Shown piece by piece: positions 25,569 to 35,192 of a DNA stretch of 50,600 nt. A program made the position numbers and the translations under genes. Each line of letters begins with the position of its first letter. Position 1 is the stretch's first letter. The notes under the pieces are model-generated. The model saw only the letters and a program-made list of their open reading frames with translations. It made no database searches and was not told the DNA's origin. This DNA is from Bacteroidota bacterium (lineage in GTDB: Bacteria; Bacteroidota; Ignavibacteria; UBA10030; UBA6906). The stretch is from the NCBI GenBank assembly GCA_019637975.1, contig JAHBUR010000030.1:1-50600 (forward strand). The letters are read 5' to 3'.

Positions 25569-26261
25569 CTACTTCCTGCGCTCGGTCGGTTTGCCTTCGA
25601 TAACAATCACAAACTCCCCCTTCATTTCTCTTGTTGAAAATTGTTTGTGCAACTCAACGGCGTTGCCGTAGAACATCTTCTCGTCGGGCATTGTGAGATT
25701 GAACGCAATACACATGCGCCGCGTGTTGGCAAATGTGTCGGCCAGATCCCTAAGAAGAGACGCCAACCGGTACGGTGTATCCATCAACACGATTGTTCGC
25801 CGTTCCTGCATAAGCTGCTTCAGTTCAGCACGACGGCGTTCTTTTTTGGGCGACAGCCAACCGTAGAACAAAAACTGATCGATCGAAAACCCTGAGACAG
25901 TCAGCGCGGGCATGAGTGATGAAGCTCCGGGAATCGGAACGATGGTAACTTTTTGATCGATTGCCTTCCGAACGAGCAGTTGGCCGGGGTCGGAAAACAC
26001 GGGCGTCCCGCAGTCGGATATGAGCGCGACGTTCTTGCCGGACGCGAGATGATGAAGAATGTTGTGCGAAGCGGCGGCTTCGTTGTGTTCGTTGAGCTGT
26101 TCAACCGGTTTCTGAATCCGGAAATGTCGAAGCAGGCGTTCCCCTTCCCGACGTTCCTCGCAGATAATTACATCCGCGGATTTCAACACGTTCAATGCAC
26201 GAAACGTGATATCATCAGCGTTGCCGATCGGCGTTGCGACAAGGTACAGAATGCCGCTCAT
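25569..26261 (-). CDS. rsmI: 16S rRNA (cytidine(1402)-2'-O)-methyltransferase
   Basis: A 230-residue SAM-dependent methyltransferase of the tetrapyrrole-methylase fold that modifies C1402 of 16S rRNA. The family pattern is clear: LYLVATPIGNADDITFRAL at the start, ICEERREGERLLRHF, ISDCGTPVFSDPG and PIPGASSLMPALTVSG. It begins one base after the stop of the AI-2E gene, with no gap, so it depends on the upstream transcript. Confidence 0.95.
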   Translation of the reverse strand: MSGILYLVATPIGNADDITFRALNVLKSADVIICEERREGERLLRHFRIQKPVEQLNEHNEAAASHNILHHLASGKNVALISDCGTPVFSDPGQLLVRKAIDQKVTIVPIPGASSLMPALTVSGFSIDQFLFYGWLSPKKERRRAELKQLMQERRTIVLMDTPYRLASLLRDLADTFANTRRMCIAFNLTMPDEKMFYGNAVELHKQFSTREMKGEFVIVIEGKPTERRK

Positions 26262-27548
26262 CTATGCCGCCTCGCTTGCCTTCACGGACGCCGCGGCATT
26301 CCGTGCCGTCAGCCATTCGTTCAGAGCCGCCATGATCAGCGCCGTGGCCGGCACCGCTATCAACAATCCGACAAATCCGAGAAAGTAGCCGAACACCAGC
26401 AGACACAAAATCAGCAGCACAGGGTGCAGGCCCACTTGAGTTCCTATGATTTTCGGCCCAAGGACTGTCGCTTCGAGAAGTTTTTGTGAGAGATAGAGAA
26501 TGACAACGCCGAGAATCTTCGCCAGCACAGCCCCGCCGCTGAATGCTGCAACAAGAGAAGATACCACAAGGCTTGTGATAAGTCCGACGTACGGGATAAA
26601 ATTCAGCAAGCCGGTCATTGTCCCCAATACCAGCGCGTACTTGACTCCCAAGAGCCACAACACAAGCCCCGAAATACTACCTTGAATGACCGCCACAATG
26701 ATTGCCCCACGAAGGTATTTGCCGATAACGCGCTCGACTTTCTGCAACGTGTTGACAACCCCATCCCGTTTGCTTGCAGGAATGAGAGCCAGCGCATTCC
26801 CGGAAAGCGCAGGCAAATCCTTCAGCAAATAGAACATAATGAACGGAATGATGACCGCGTTGATGATATGAAAAACCAGCGACGAGAATCCGCTTACGAA
26901 ACCGAAAATCCCCTCAAGCAACGTCCGCAACAAGTCCGAGATGCGCGGGGAAATCTCCCTGCTGATAATCTCCTGCGCATCTTCGACAGAGACACCGAAC
27001 CGCGCAAACACAGAAAGGAACTCGCCCGACTTCAGCATTTCAGAGAACTCGGAGGCGATATGTGATGCAACTGCGAGGATATCCTCAAACTGGCGGACGG
27101 CAGGCGGGACAAAAAAGAGGATCGCGGCGGTCACAATAGCAAACAACATGACAACCGAAACAAGTGATGATACCCAGCGCGGAATCGACCTCCGTTGCAA
27201 CTTCACCACTAACGGGTTCATCATGTACGCGCCAAGAAAGGCGACGATAAACGGGACGAGGATGCCGATGATCGAGTAGAAGAACCAGAGAAGAAACACC
27301 AGAACGGAAAGCCAGAGCAGCCTGCGGGCAAACTGTGATTCACGGATCGGATAAAGAAGGAAGACCAGCGCGCCGATGATCACGAACGGAGAGATTACCG
27401 GCGCCACGCTGTAGCCGAGCGCAAGCAGCAGAATTACCGCCAGTACGAGAGTCAGAAGTTCGGGAAGCTGTCGAGGTTGTTCGTTTTCCACTGCCACCTC
27501 ATCTGCCGGTGTGTCCGAAACCGCCGGCACCGCGTTGTGTTTCTTCAA
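26262..27548 (-). CDS. AI-2E-family (PF01594) permease
   Basis: A 428-residue membrane protein with about eight helices. The family signature is visible toward the C-terminus: [20 protein letters not shown] and [20 protein letters not shown]. Members include the proposed autoinducer-2 exporter and other transporters or antiporters, so the substrate is open. The start overlaps the end of dut by 50 bp, consistent with co-translation. N-terminal 30 residues are polar and acidic. Confidence 0.9.
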   Translation of the reverse strand: MKKHNAVPAVSDTPADEVAVENEQPRQLPELLTLVLAVILLLALGYSVAPVISPFVIIGALVFLLYPIRESQFARRLLWLSVLVFLLWFFYSIIGILVPFIVAFLGAYMMNPLVVKLQRRSIPRWVSSLVSVVMLFAIVTAAILFFVPPAVRQFEDILAVASHIASEFSEMLKSGEFLSVFARFGVSVEDAQEIISREISPRISDLLRTLLEGIFGFVSGFSSLVFHIINAVIIPFIMFYLLKDLPALSGNALALIPASKRDGVVNTLQKVERVIGKYLRGAIIVAVIQGSISGLVLWLLGVKYALVLGTMTGLLNFIPYVGLITSLVVSSLVAAFSGGAVLAKILGVVILYLSQKLLEATVLGPKIIGTQVGLHPVLLILCLLVFGYFLGFVGLLIAVPATALIMAALNEWLTARNAAASVKASEAA

Positions 27549-27951
27549 GCGATTCCCGCTCCTCCCACACGATGCGTGAATAGCGGGCGATCACCATTTG
27601 CGCAATGCGCTCGCCCCGCTTGATGACAAAATCGTGCTTGCCGAGATTTGTGAGGATGACTTTTACCTCGCCCCGGTAGTCGGCATCAATGGTGCCGGGA
27701 GAGTTGAGAACAGTGATTTGATGCTTGATTGCAATTCCGCTGCGGGGACGAATCTGGGCTTCATACCCTTCGGGGAGCGCGATGGCGAACCCGCTGGGAA
27801 TCAGCGCGGTTTCTCCGGCTTTCAGTAAGAATTCGCCCTCAACCGCCGCACAGATATCCATCCCCGCCGAGTGTTCGGTGGCATAGTTCGGGAGGGGAAT
27901 ATCTTTTGCGTCGCCGTTGATCCTCGTGATCTGGACTTTTGAGTCAGACAT
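27499..27951 (-). CDS. dut: Deoxyuridine 5'-triphosphate nucleotidohydrolase
   Basis: A 150-residue trimeric dUTPase that removes dUTP and makes dUMP for thymidylate synthesis. All five motifs are present: AGMDI (29-33), RPRSGIA (68-74), [10 protein letters not shown] (86-95), ERIAQMVI (114-121) and [10 protein letters not shown] (140-149). The last has His in place of the usual Ser. It is the first gene of the long minus-strand row that runs to the cysteine desulfurase. Confidence 0.96.
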   Translation of the reverse strand: MSDSKVQITRINGDAKDIPLPNYATEHSAGMDICAAVEGEFLLKAGETALIPSGFAIALPEGYEAQIRPRSGIAIKHQITVLNSPGTIDADYRGEVKVILTNLGKHDFVIKRGERIAQMVIARYSRIVWEERESLEETQRGAGGFGHTGR

Positions 27952-28045
27952 CCGATTGGATTTTTGTTGATAGATGGAAATTCTGTGTCAATATATCCGA
28001 TGGGTGGTTGAGATGCAATCGGTTAATATCATGGTTTGGAATACG

Positions 28046-28069
28046 AAAGCCCCGCTCACGCAGGGCTTT
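28046..28069 (-). terminator. Hairpin after nuoF
   Basis: AAAGCCC (28046-28052) pairs perfectly with GGGCTTT (28063-28069). It lies 33 bp past the nuoF stop and upstream of dut. The T-tract is short on both strands; it is the likely end of the nuo transcript. Confidence 0.6.
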
Positions 28070-28102
28070 TCAACAACCAAGTCTATCCGATTTCAGGATC
28101 TA

Positions 28103-29419
28103 CTACCGCAACGCATGGACAATATCGGGTGACTTCTTCTTGGCATTGGCAGCGCCGTTCGATTTCATGACACGTTGTTCGAACTCGTCGCGGAACCGCT
28201 TGATCATGCTCTGAACAGGCCACGCTGCCGCATCGCCGAGGGCGCAGATGGTGTTTCCTTCGATGTTGTTGGCAACATCCAACAGTAAATCGATATCCTG
28301 CATCGTCGCTTCGCTATTCTCAAATCGTTTGAGAATCTTGAACATCCATCCCGTGCCTTCGCGGCACGGAGTACACTGTCCGCACGATTCGTGATAGTAG
28401 AACTTGGTGACGCGCGTGATAACACGAATCAAATCAGTATCTTCATCCATCACAATGAGTCCGGCCGTACCGACGGACGAGCCTGCTGCCTTCAGTCCCT
28501 CGGCGTCCATCGTCACGCCTTCGATGGCATCACCGCGCATGATCATCGTCGAAGAACCGCCGGGAATAATCGCCTTGATTTTCTTGTTGCCGGGAACGCC
28601 GCGCCCGTATTTTTCGCCGATCGACGGGTTTCCATAAATCAAGTCCGTGATCAACACGCCGGTCGGCACTTCATACACGCCGGGAGCGTTCACGTGACCG
28701 CTGATACCGACGAGAATCGGGCCGGGATGTTTCGGATGTCCGATCTTTGAGTATGCCTCCCAACCCATCCGGAGAATCAGCGGCACGTTGGCGATTGTTT
28801 CAACATTGTTGATAGTTGTCGGGCAGCCCCACAAACCGAACTGTGCCGGGAACGGCGGCTTCACTCGCGGATAACCCCGTTCGCCTTCCAACGAATTCAT
28901 GAGGGCTGATTCCTCACCACAAATATACGCTCCCGCCCCGCGATGCAGATAAAAACTTGTGCTGAATCCCGAACCAAGAATGTTTTGCCCTATGTACCCT
29001 TTTGCGTACGCATCGTCCAACGCCTTCTGCACCATCTTGATCCACTTGTTGTACTCACCGCGAATGTACAAGTAGATCGTTTGTATGCCCATTGCGTACG
29101 CGGCGATCAATCCTCCCTCAATCATCAAATGCGGATTGTCTTCGAAGATTTGCCGGTCTTTGAACGTACCCGGTTCACTCTCGTCGCCGTTGATGCAGAG
29201 ATACTTCGGCTTGTCGGAGTTTTTCGGCATAAAGGTCCACTTCAGCCCCGTGGGGAAACAAGCACCGCCGCGACCGCGAAGATTGCTTTTCTTCACTTCG
29301 TCCGTCACCTCTTCGGGCTTCATAGCCAGCGCTTTGCGCAGCATCTGGTAGCCGCCGTTGGCTTCGTAGACGTCGATTTTATGAAGATCAGGTATGTTGG
29401 GAAGAATCAGCTTTTCCAT
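28103..29419 (-). CDS. nuoF: NADH-quinone oxidoreductase subunit F
   Basis: A 438-residue peripheral subunit of complex I that binds NADH, FMN and an Fe-S cluster. NADH/FMN-binding loops are LRGRGGACFPTGLKW and GAGAYICGEESALMNSLEG. The N3-type 4Fe-4S ligands are Cys346, Cys349 and Cys352 in ESCGQCTPCREGT plus Cys392 in NTICALGDAAAW. It follows nuoE by 28 bp. nuoG, the normal next gene, is not here. Confidence 0.96.
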   Translation of the reverse strand: MEKLILPNIPDLHKIDVYEANGGYQMLRKALAMKPEEVTDEVKKSNLRGRGGACFPTGLKWTFMPKNSDKPKYLCINGDESEPGTFKDRQIFEDNPHLMIEGGLIAAYAMGIQTIYLYIRGEYNKWIKMVQKALDDAYAKGYIGQNILGSGFSTSFYLHRGAGAYICGEESALMNSLEGERGYPRVKPPFPAQFGLWGCPTTINNVETIANVPLILRMGWEAYSKIGHPKHPGPILVGISGHVNAPGVYEVPTGVLITDLIYGNPSIGEKYGRGVPGNKKIKAIIPGGSSTMIMRGDAIEGVTMDAEGLKAAGSSVGTAGLIVMDEDTDLIRVITRVTKFYYHESCGQCTPCREGTGWMFKILKRFENSEATMQDIDLLLDVANNIEGNTICALGDAAAWPVQSMIKRFRDEFEQRVMKSNGAANAKKKSPDIVHALR

Positions 29420-29447
29420 TGTTACTTTCAGTTGTCACGTCGTCAAT

Positions 29448-29912
29448 CTATTTCAACTCCGCCAGAATCCGGTCCACCTTTGCTTCATCCAGATTTTCAT
29501 AATACTCATCGCCGCATTGAAGCATCGGTGCGTAGCCGCAAGCGCCGAGGCATTCCGCCTCTACAAGTGTAAACCGCTTGTCGGGCGTTGTCTCGCCCAT
29601 CTTGATATTCAACCTGTTCTCGATGTGCCTGACGATCTTGTCGCTGTTCCGCAACATGCAGGAGACATTTGTGCAGACTTCCAACTTGTGCCTGCCGACA
29701 GGTTTCGAATTGTACATCGTATAGAAGGTGACGATGCCATACACTTCGTGCGGAGGCATGCCAACCAACCCGGCAACGTACTTCATCCCTTCCTGCGAGA
29801 TCCAGCCGTGTTCATCCTGCCACATCCACAATGCGGCAAGGACAACCGGACGCGGGTTGGGATAATGCGTTTTGAGTTCTTCGATCTTCTTGAGACTTTG
29901 TTCGGATAGCAT
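29448..29912 (-). CDS. nuoE: NADH-quinone oxidoreductase subunit E
   Basis: A thioredoxin-like 2Fe-2S subunit of about 154 residues. The four ligand cysteines are in VCTNVSCMLRNS and ECLGACGYAP; the first pair has spacing CxxxxC, as in the NuoE family. The start was moved to ATG 29912 (MLSEQSLKK), because the nine residues before it have no family match. Between nuoD and nuoE is a 73-bp gap with a stable inverted repeat. Confidence 0.94.
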   Translation of the reverse strand: MLSEQSLKKIEELKTHYPNPRPVVLAALWMWQDEHGWISQEGMKYVAGLVGMPPHEVYGIVTFYTMYNSKPVGRHKLEVCTNVSCMLRNSDKIVRHIENRLNIKMGETTPDKRFTLVEAECLGACGYAPMLQCGDEYYENLDEAKVDRILAELK

Positions 29913-29940
29913 GGTTCTTTGAATGTCAGATGAAAACACT

Positions 29941-29985
29941 GATTACGGATTGCAGATTACGCAGCGCGGACTCTAATCCGTAATC
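29941..29985. repeat. Inverted repeat between nuoD and nuoE
   Basis: GATTACGGATT (29941-29951) pairs perfectly with AATCCGTAATC (29975-29985). A related pair of direct copies (ATCCGTAATC at 15312 and 15326) lies at the prmA/ppx border, so this may be a member of an intergenic repeat family. It could also act as an mRNA stem that separates nuoD from nuoE. Confidence 0.65.
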
Positions 29986-31236
29986 TCATTTGTCCGCTTC
30001 CCCCATCACGGGATCGATACTGCCAATAATGGCGACAATATCGGAAATCATCGCGCCTTTAATCATCACCGGCAACGCAGAAAGGTTGACCATTGACGGG
30101 CTGCGAATTTTGAGCCGCCACGGATGCCCTGTTCCGTCACTGACGAGATAGAACCCCAGTTCGCCTTTCGACGATTCGATACCCTGATACACTTCGCCAA
30201 CGGGCGGATCAATGCCGAGATTGATGAGCATGAAGTCATGAATCAGTTCTTCCATTTTTGTGTAGATGCGATCCTTGCGGGGCAGGACTTTCTTCGTTTC
30301 GTCTGCGTGAATCGGGCCTTGCGGCATGTTCTGCAACGCCTGCCGGAGAATCTTTGCGCTTTCACGCGCTTCCGAAAATCTCACATAGAATCGTGCGAGC
30401 GAATCGCTTTCCTGTGCCGTGATAACATCAAAATCAAGATCGTTATAGACGAGATAGGGGTTGTCACGGCGCAAATCACGAGGCACGCCGGATGCACGGA
30501 GAATCGGGCCCGACATTCCGAGGGCAATGCATTGTTCCCGCGAGATGTACCCGACGTCCTCACATCTATCAATGAAGATCTTGTTCGTAAACAAGAGGCC
30601 TCCCACTTCCTTCAACGACTCATCGAACTCATCAAGGAACTTGGTGAGCATAGCAGTACAAGTGTCCGTCCAATCCTGTTGCAGGCCGCCGATGCGGGTA
30701 TAACTTGTCGTGAACCGGGCACCGCACAGCACGTCGTAAATATCCATCAACTTCTCGCGCTCACGAAACGTCCACAACAACACTGTCAGCGCGCCGACAT
30801 CCATCGCCATACTGCCGACGGCAACGAGATGCGATGCAACACGGGCCATTTCACAAATCAAGACACGAATATACTGCGCCCGCACCGGGACGTCAACGCC
30901 GATCAACTTCTCCACCGCAAGCACATACCCGACGTTGTTTGATAGAGGCGAGAGATAATCGAGCCGATCGGTGTGCGGAATGAATTCGTGATACGTCGAG
31001 TTCTCGCCAATCTTCTCATACCCGCGGTGAAGATAGCCGAGCTCGGGAACGGAATTGACAACGGTTTCGCCGTCGAGTTTCACCAACACACGCAGCACGC
31101 CGTGCGTTGCCGGATGCTGCGGTCCCATATTGAGAACCATCGTGTTCTCAAGCGGATCTTCGATGGTTACCGTCGTGTCGGCATCTTCAAGGGCTTGGAG
31201 GATTTGACTTTTCTTCGGGTGGTCGGCAACTAACAT
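29986..31236 (-). CDS. nuoD: NADH-quinone oxidoreductase subunit D
   Basis: A 416-residue subunit at the quinone-binding junction of complex I. Key segments: NMGPQHPATHGVLRVLVKL at the start and ELGYLHRGYEKIGENSTYHE. The C-terminus has LSALPVMIKGAMISDIVAII then GSIDPVMGEADK, the usual 'xGSIDxVxGExDR' tail with Lys for Arg. nuoC and nuoD are separate genes here, unlike the E. coli fusion. It starts 15 bp after nuoC. Confidence 0.96.
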   Translation of the reverse strand: MLVADHPKKSQILQALEDADTTVTIEDPLENTMVLNMGPQHPATHGVLRVLVKLDGETVVNSVPELGYLHRGYEKIGENSTYHEFIPHTDRLDYLSPLSNNVGYVLAVEKLIGVDVPVRAQYIRVLICEMARVASHLVAVGSMAMDVGALTVLLWTFREREKLMDIYDVLCGARFTTSYTRIGGLQQDWTDTCTAMLTKFLDEFDESLKEVGGLLFTNKIFIDRCEDVGYISREQCIALGMSGPILRASGVPRDLRRDNPYLVYNDLDFDVITAQESDSLARFYVRFSEARESAKILRQALQNMPQGPIHADETKKVLPRKDRIYTKMEELIHDFMLINLGIDPPVGEVYQGIESSKGELGFYLVSDGTGHPWRLKIRSPSMVNLSALPVMIKGAMISDIVAIIGSIDPVMGEADK

Positions 31237-31251
31237 AATCGTAAGTTCGGA

Positions 31252-31734
31252 TTACTTTCGTGGAAGCGGGATAGAGTCGGGAATTCCCATCAACGGGAAA
31301 TCCTTGCGCAACGGATGATATTCGTATTCTTCCGGCATATACATCCGGCGCAAGTCGGGATGGCCGGTAAACTTCACGCCAATCATATCAAAGGTCTCGC
31401 GCTCGTGCCAATTTGCTCCGGGCCAAATGTCCGTCACGGTCGGGACTTCGCAATCATCCTCATCAACCAGGACTTTGAGTCTGACGTACTTGCTGTTCTT
31501 GATGGAGTAGATGTTATAGACAACCTCGAAGCGCCCCTCCGGTCTGTACATATCCACGCCGAGGAGATCGACAATCAAATCAAATGAGAGTTCGGGATCA
31601 TTCTTGAGGAACTCCCCCACCTTCACGATGTCGTTCTTCTTGACTTGAACCGTGAGATCGCCGCGGAAGTTGTTCGTGGCGTCGATGCTTTCCGGGAATT
31701 TTTCTTTTAGTTTCTGGACTATGACGTCGTTCAT
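31252..31734 (-). CDS. nuoC: NADH-quinone oxidoreductase subunit C
   Basis: A 160-residue subunit of the peripheral arm. The family's central pattern is clear: ANWHERETFDMIGVKFTGHP, then RRMYMPEEYEYHPLRKDFPL (E-RE-DMFG type with Ile for Phe). Its C-terminal end is short. It comes 41 bp after nuoB. Confidence 0.95.
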   Translation of the reverse strand: MNDVIVQKLKEKFPESIDATNNFRGDLTVQVKKNDIVKVGEFLKNDPELSFDLIVDLLGVDMYRPEGRFEVVYNIYSIKNSKYVRLKVLVDEDDCEVPTVTDIWPGANWHERETFDMIGVKFTGHPDLRRMYMPEEYEYHPLRKDFPLMGIPDSIPLPRK

Positions 31735-31775
31735 GGTATACGAGTGTGCTTGACTATGTACACATAGCTTGCGAC

Positions 31776-32318
31776 TTACGCGGCAACTGTGGCCTTCTCG
31801 ATCTCTCCTGCTTCATTGATATTAATCGGCCCGCCGCTGATGAGATTTCCGAGTGTCCGGTCGCCTTCCACTTTTCGCTGCAAAGCGATGAGCGCATTCA
31901 GCAAGTTCTCCGGCCGGGGCGGACAACCTGCAACAAATACATCAACCGGCATAAACTGATCGATACCCTGGACTACAGAGTACGAACGGAACATCCCGCC
32001 GCTTGATGCGCAAGCGCCCATCGAGATTACCCATTTCGGGTCAGGCATTTGATCGTAGATCTTGCGCACCACCTTCGCCATTTTGTATGTTACTGTTCCC
32101 GCCACAATCATCACGTCGCATTGACGAGGTGTGAAGCGCATAACTTCCGAACCGAAGCGGGAGATATCAAACCGCGGCGATGCGGTTGCCATCATCTCAA
32201 TGGCGCAACAGGAAATGCCCATCGGCATCGGCCAGAGGGAGTTCTTTCGCGCCCAGTTAATGGCCGCATCAAGCTTCGTGACCATGAAGCCGTCTTGTTC
32301 TAATTTCTCTAATCCCAT
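31776..32318 (-). CDS. nuoB: NADH-quinone oxidoreductase subunit B
   Basis: A protein of about 180 residues carrying the N2 4Fe-4S cluster that hands electrons to quinone. The adjacent ligand cysteines are in [11 protein letters not shown], the third is in [11 protein letters not shown] and the fourth is in [15 protein letters not shown] 32318 ([11 protein letters not shown]) is used because GGAG lies 9 bases upstream; this start overlaps the nuoA end by 10 bp, as expected for coupled translation. Confidence 0.96.
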   Translation of the reverse strand: MGLEKLEQDGFMVTKLDAAINWARKNSLWPMPMGISCCAIEMMATASPRFDISRFGSEVMRFTPRQCDVMIVAGTVTYKMAKVVRKIYDQMPDPKWVISMGACASSGGMFRSYSVVQGIDQFMPVDVFVAGCPPRPENLLNALIALQRKVEGDRTLGNLISGGPININEAGEIEKATVAA

Positions 32319-32665
32319 TTCAGCGCTCCTTTCCTCCATACATAAACAAATCCGACCAACAGAATCAGAATGAACACCGTCATCTCCACAAACCCGAACA
32401 ACCCGAGTTCCTTGAATTTCACCGCCCAGGGATACATGAAAACGATTTCGATATCGAACACAATGAACAGCATTGCCACCATATAGAACTTGATCGAGAA
32501 CCGTTCCCGCGCTGTCTTCACCGGCTCCATGCCGCTTTCGTACGTCGAAAGCTTTTCGTCACTCGGGCGCTTGGGCCCGATCCATTTGTTGATGTTGGCA
32601 AGCACAATGCCGAAGACAATGGCAACCACCATCATGATTCCGATAGGAACGTACTGTTCTATCAT
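32309..32665 (-). CDS. nuoA: NADH-quinone oxidoreductase subunit A
   Basis: A 118-residue, three-helix membrane subunit. The conserved loop [19 protein letters not shown] and the helix [20 protein letters not shown] fit the family. The conserved Asp/Glu of the second helix occur in [14 protein letters not shown]. It is first in the nuoABCDEF row, 172 bp behind the acyl-CoA synthetase. Confidence 0.95.
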   Translation of the reverse strand: MIEQYVPIGIMMVVAIVFGIVLANINKWIGPKRPSDEKLSTYESGMEPVKTARERFSIKFYMVAMLFIVFDIEIVFMYPWAVKFKELGLFGFVEMTVFILILLVGFVYVWRKGALKWD

Positions 32666-32837
32666 CTACAATACCTTAACAAGGTTCTATTAAGAAGTAT
32701 TCCGCGGAAAAAACCATAGAAAAAGGTAGGCAAAACCGAACGGAAAGGCAAGTTTTGGGCGAAATGGCCCTGTTTCAACAGTGAAGGTCACTCATTCGAA
32801 GGACGAACAACCGCACCGTGTCTATATGTTAAACAAT

Positions 32838-34655
32838 CTAATGCAAGCCTTGGTACATCCCGTCAATGATCTCGGCGAATTTCTCCTCCACGACTTTTCG
32901 CTTCACTTTTTGCGTTGGCGTCAGTTCGCCATCTTCGACGGTGAAGGGCTTTGCGAGAAGGATGAACTTTCGGACGCGTTCGAAGTTCGCGAGATCCCGT
33001 TGTATGCCCTCGATATCCTTTTCGATAAGTTGATTGATTTCAGGATGACGGACGAGTTCGTGATTGTGAACCAATGCAATTCCATGATCCTGAGCATACG
33101 TTTTCAGCGCATCGAAATCGGGAACAACCAACGCTGTGCAGAACATCCTCCGGTCGCCAATCAGAACAAATTGTTCGATATACTTGCTTGCCAAAAAGAG
33201 ATTCTCAATCGGCTGAGGGGCTATATTCTTTCCGCCCGAACTGACGAACAAATGCTTTTTCCTGTCGGTAATTTTCAAGAACCCGTCACTATCAAATTCA
33301 CCGATGTCGCCCGTATGGAACCATCCTTCGTTATCAATAACTTGGGCGGTTTCTTGGGGCAGGTTCCAATACCCTTGCATGATGTTCGGCCCGCGGGAGA
33401 GAATCTCGCCATCGGGCGCAATCTTCACCTCGACATTTGGAATAGCCCTGCCGACTGTACCAAACCGATACTCGTCGAGTCTGTTTGCCGAAATAACGGG
33501 GGATGTTTCGGTAAGCCCGTAGCCCTCCAGAATCGTGATGCCAACGGCTTCAAAAAATTCGCCGAACTCCTTCGGGAGCGCTGCTCCTCCCGATACCATG
33601 AATTTCATTCTCCCGCCGAGCTTCGCCCGGATTTTGCTCAGAACGAGCTTGTCGGCGAGAGCATGTTTCGCCTTCAGAATCGGGGAGAATTTCCCGGCTT
33701 TGCGTGACGCTGCAAACTGTCTGCCCGTTTCGATAGCCCAGAAAAATAACTTCTGCCGCTTCGGCGGTGCCGCATCAACCGCTTTCATAATGCGGCTGTG
33801 CATGCGCTCGAACAGCCGCGGCACGGTGGTGATGATGTGCGGACGGACTTCAACAAGATTGTTCTGAACCGTTTCGATACTTTCGGCGTAGGCTATTGTT
33901 GCCCCGCACGCCATTGCCGTATAGTTTCCGGCCATGCGTTCGAATGAGTGACTCAACGGAAGGAATGACAGGAGAATATCATTCTCTTCTATTTTGATGC
34001 AGATTGCCGCGTCGCGGATGTTGCTGCACAGATTCCAATGCGTCAGCATCACGCCTTTCGGATTGCCTGTGGTTCCGGATGTATAAATAAGCGTCAGCAG
34101 ATCGTCCTGCTTTACCAACTTGCGCGATTTTTCGAGAAGGTCGGGCTGAGTGTTCTTCAGTTCTTCTCCGAGACCGAGCAGATAACTGAACGAGAGAACA
34201 TTTGCGGCCCCGGCATCTACCCCCTCATTCATGACAATGACGTGTTTCAGCGTCGGAACGGATTCGAGTGATTTCAGTACCTTGTTGAGTTGAAATTGGT
34301 TTGAGACGATAACCGCTTTGACGCCGGCATCGTTGAAAATGTACTCGTTCTGTTTGGCAGTCATCGTCGGATATACCGGCACACTGACGGCGCCAAGAAC
34401 TGCAATCGCCTGATCTGTGTAAACCCACTCCGGGCGGTTCTCGGCAATAATGCTGATCATATCCCCACGTTGAAGCCCGAGCGCAGCAAGCCCAAAGGCA
34501 GTTAACTCGACTTTTCTGCGCACTTCTGCATAGCTGATTGGCTGATACGTTCCTTCCTTTTTAGCCATCAGCATCGGGCGGGCGGAGTTGGCGAATTTCG
34601 ACGTTATCCTGTCGAACATTTCAGGAATAGTTGTAAACTGTACGACAACTGACAT
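32838..34655 (-). CDS. Long-chain acyl-CoA synthetase (AMP-forming)
   Basis: A 605-residue enzyme of the ANL superfamily that activates fatty acids to acyl-CoA through an acyl-AMP. P-loop motif: LIYTSGTTGNPKGVMLTH. Further motifs: GYGLTETSPVIS, ILSRGPNIMQGYW and GWFHTGDIGEFDSDGFLKIT. The motif-A8-like region contains the catalytic lysine of the C-terminal domain, TPTQKVKRKVVEEKF. Its large size with a long insertion is typical of bacterial FadD15-like proteins. The start is set at ATG 34655 with AAAGGG upstream; 75 residues of frame before it are unconserved. It lies upstream of nuoA in the same direction. Confidence 0.92.
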   Translation of the reverse strand: MSVVVQFTTIPEMFDRITSKFANSARPMLMAKKEGTYQPISYAEVRRKVELTAFGLAALGLQRGDMISIIAENRPEWVYTDQAIAVLGAVSVPVYPTMTAKQNEYIFNDAGVKAVIVSNQFQLNKVLKSLESVPTLKHVIVMNEGVDAGAANVLSFSYLLGLGEELKNTQPDLLEKSRKLVKQDDLLTLIYTSGTTGNPKGVMLTHWNLCSNIRDAAICIKIEENDILLSFLPLSHSFERMAGNYTAMACGATIAYAESIETVQNNLVEVRPHIITTVPRLFERMHSRIMKAVDAAPPKRQKLFFWAIETGRQFAASRKAGKFSPILKAKHALADKLVLSKIRAKLGGRMKFMVSGGAALPKEFGEFFEAVGITILEGYGLTETSPVISANRLDEYRFGTVGRAIPNVEVKIAPDGEILSRGPNIMQGYWNLPQETAQVIDNEGWFHTGDIGEFDSDGFLKITDRKKHLFVSSGGKNIAPQPIENLFLASKYIEQFVLIGDRRMFCTALVVPDFDALKTYAQDHGIALVHNHELVRHPEINQLIEKDIEGIQRDLANFERVRKFILLAKPFTVEDGELTPTQKVKRKVVEEKFAEIIDGMYQGLH

Positions 34656-34960
34656 AGATGACCCTTTGTGGTTGATTGAACTATCGGGTGGAACGTTACA
34701 GCCGGGATGGTATCGGGAGATGATAATTTCTGCATCCAATATATTCTCTCCCACATCAAAAAACAAGATATGACAGCTAAAGTTCGTTTTGAGGTGATTT
34801 CTTGCCGTGCCGAAATCAGGTTGCCGGCCTGTTGCCGTGAGATGAACCAATCTCGTGCGATGTTGCACACTATTGCTCACTCATGTTCCTATCGCAGTAT
34901 TTTTCAGTTAGGCTAAGTCATTGATTTCATTGACGGAAAAATTTTGTTTGAAATTTTAAC
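34656..34960. other. Gene-free stretch between divergent genes
   Basis: About 300 bp between the acyl-CoA synthetase start (minus) and the nrdJ promoter (plus). No gene, RNA or repeat is seen in it. It should contain the promoter for the synthetase, but none could be defined. Confidence 0.4.
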
Positions 34961-34989
34961 TTGACTTCGGCGTGTGGCGGTGTTATATT
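34961..34989 (+). promoter_or_regulatory. Sigma70-like promoter of nrdJ
   Basis: TTGACT (34961-34966) and TATATT (34984-34989) are 17 bases apart, the ideal spacing for a housekeeping promoter. Transcription would start near 34997 and give a leader of about 195 nt before the nrdJ ATG at 35193. Confidence 0.6.
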
Positions 34990-35108
34990 TTGACCCACCA
35001 AAAAGAAAACAACTCCTTCTACAACACAGGTTCTTTCTGCAACTTCTTTACTGACAGCAAGTTGCGAGATCGAACTTCGAAGGTAGAACGAAAATGAGAA
35101 TCCCCGAA

Positions 35109-35149
35109 AAAGCCCGAAAATGAGCAGTAAAGACGGGCTTTCGCTTTTG
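35109..35149 (+). promoter_or_regulatory. Terminator-like hairpin in the nrdJ leader
   Basis: AAAGCCCG (35109-35116) pairs perfectly with CGGGCTTT (35134-35141) over a 17-base loop, followed by TCGCTTTTG. It lies in the leader, 52 bases before the nrdJ ATG. It could attenuate nrdJ transcription, but no alternative antiterminator fold was established. Confidence 0.4.
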
Positions 35150-35192
35150 CAAAATAACAGAAGTCAGCAACACTATATTGAAGGGTCAGCCC

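Noticed and set aside
34656..34880. An N-terminal extension of the acyl-CoA synthetase to 34880
   Set aside because: The added 75 residues are not conserved; ATG 34655 has a good ribosome site and a normal family start.
35170..35183. NrdR box (ACACTATATTGAAG) before nrdJ
   Set aside because: Only half of the palindrome fits, and a second box at the usual distance is missing.
34990..35192. Cobalamin riboswitch before nrdJ
   Set aside because: No B12-box-like sequence or matching fold was recognised, though the gene product needs B12.
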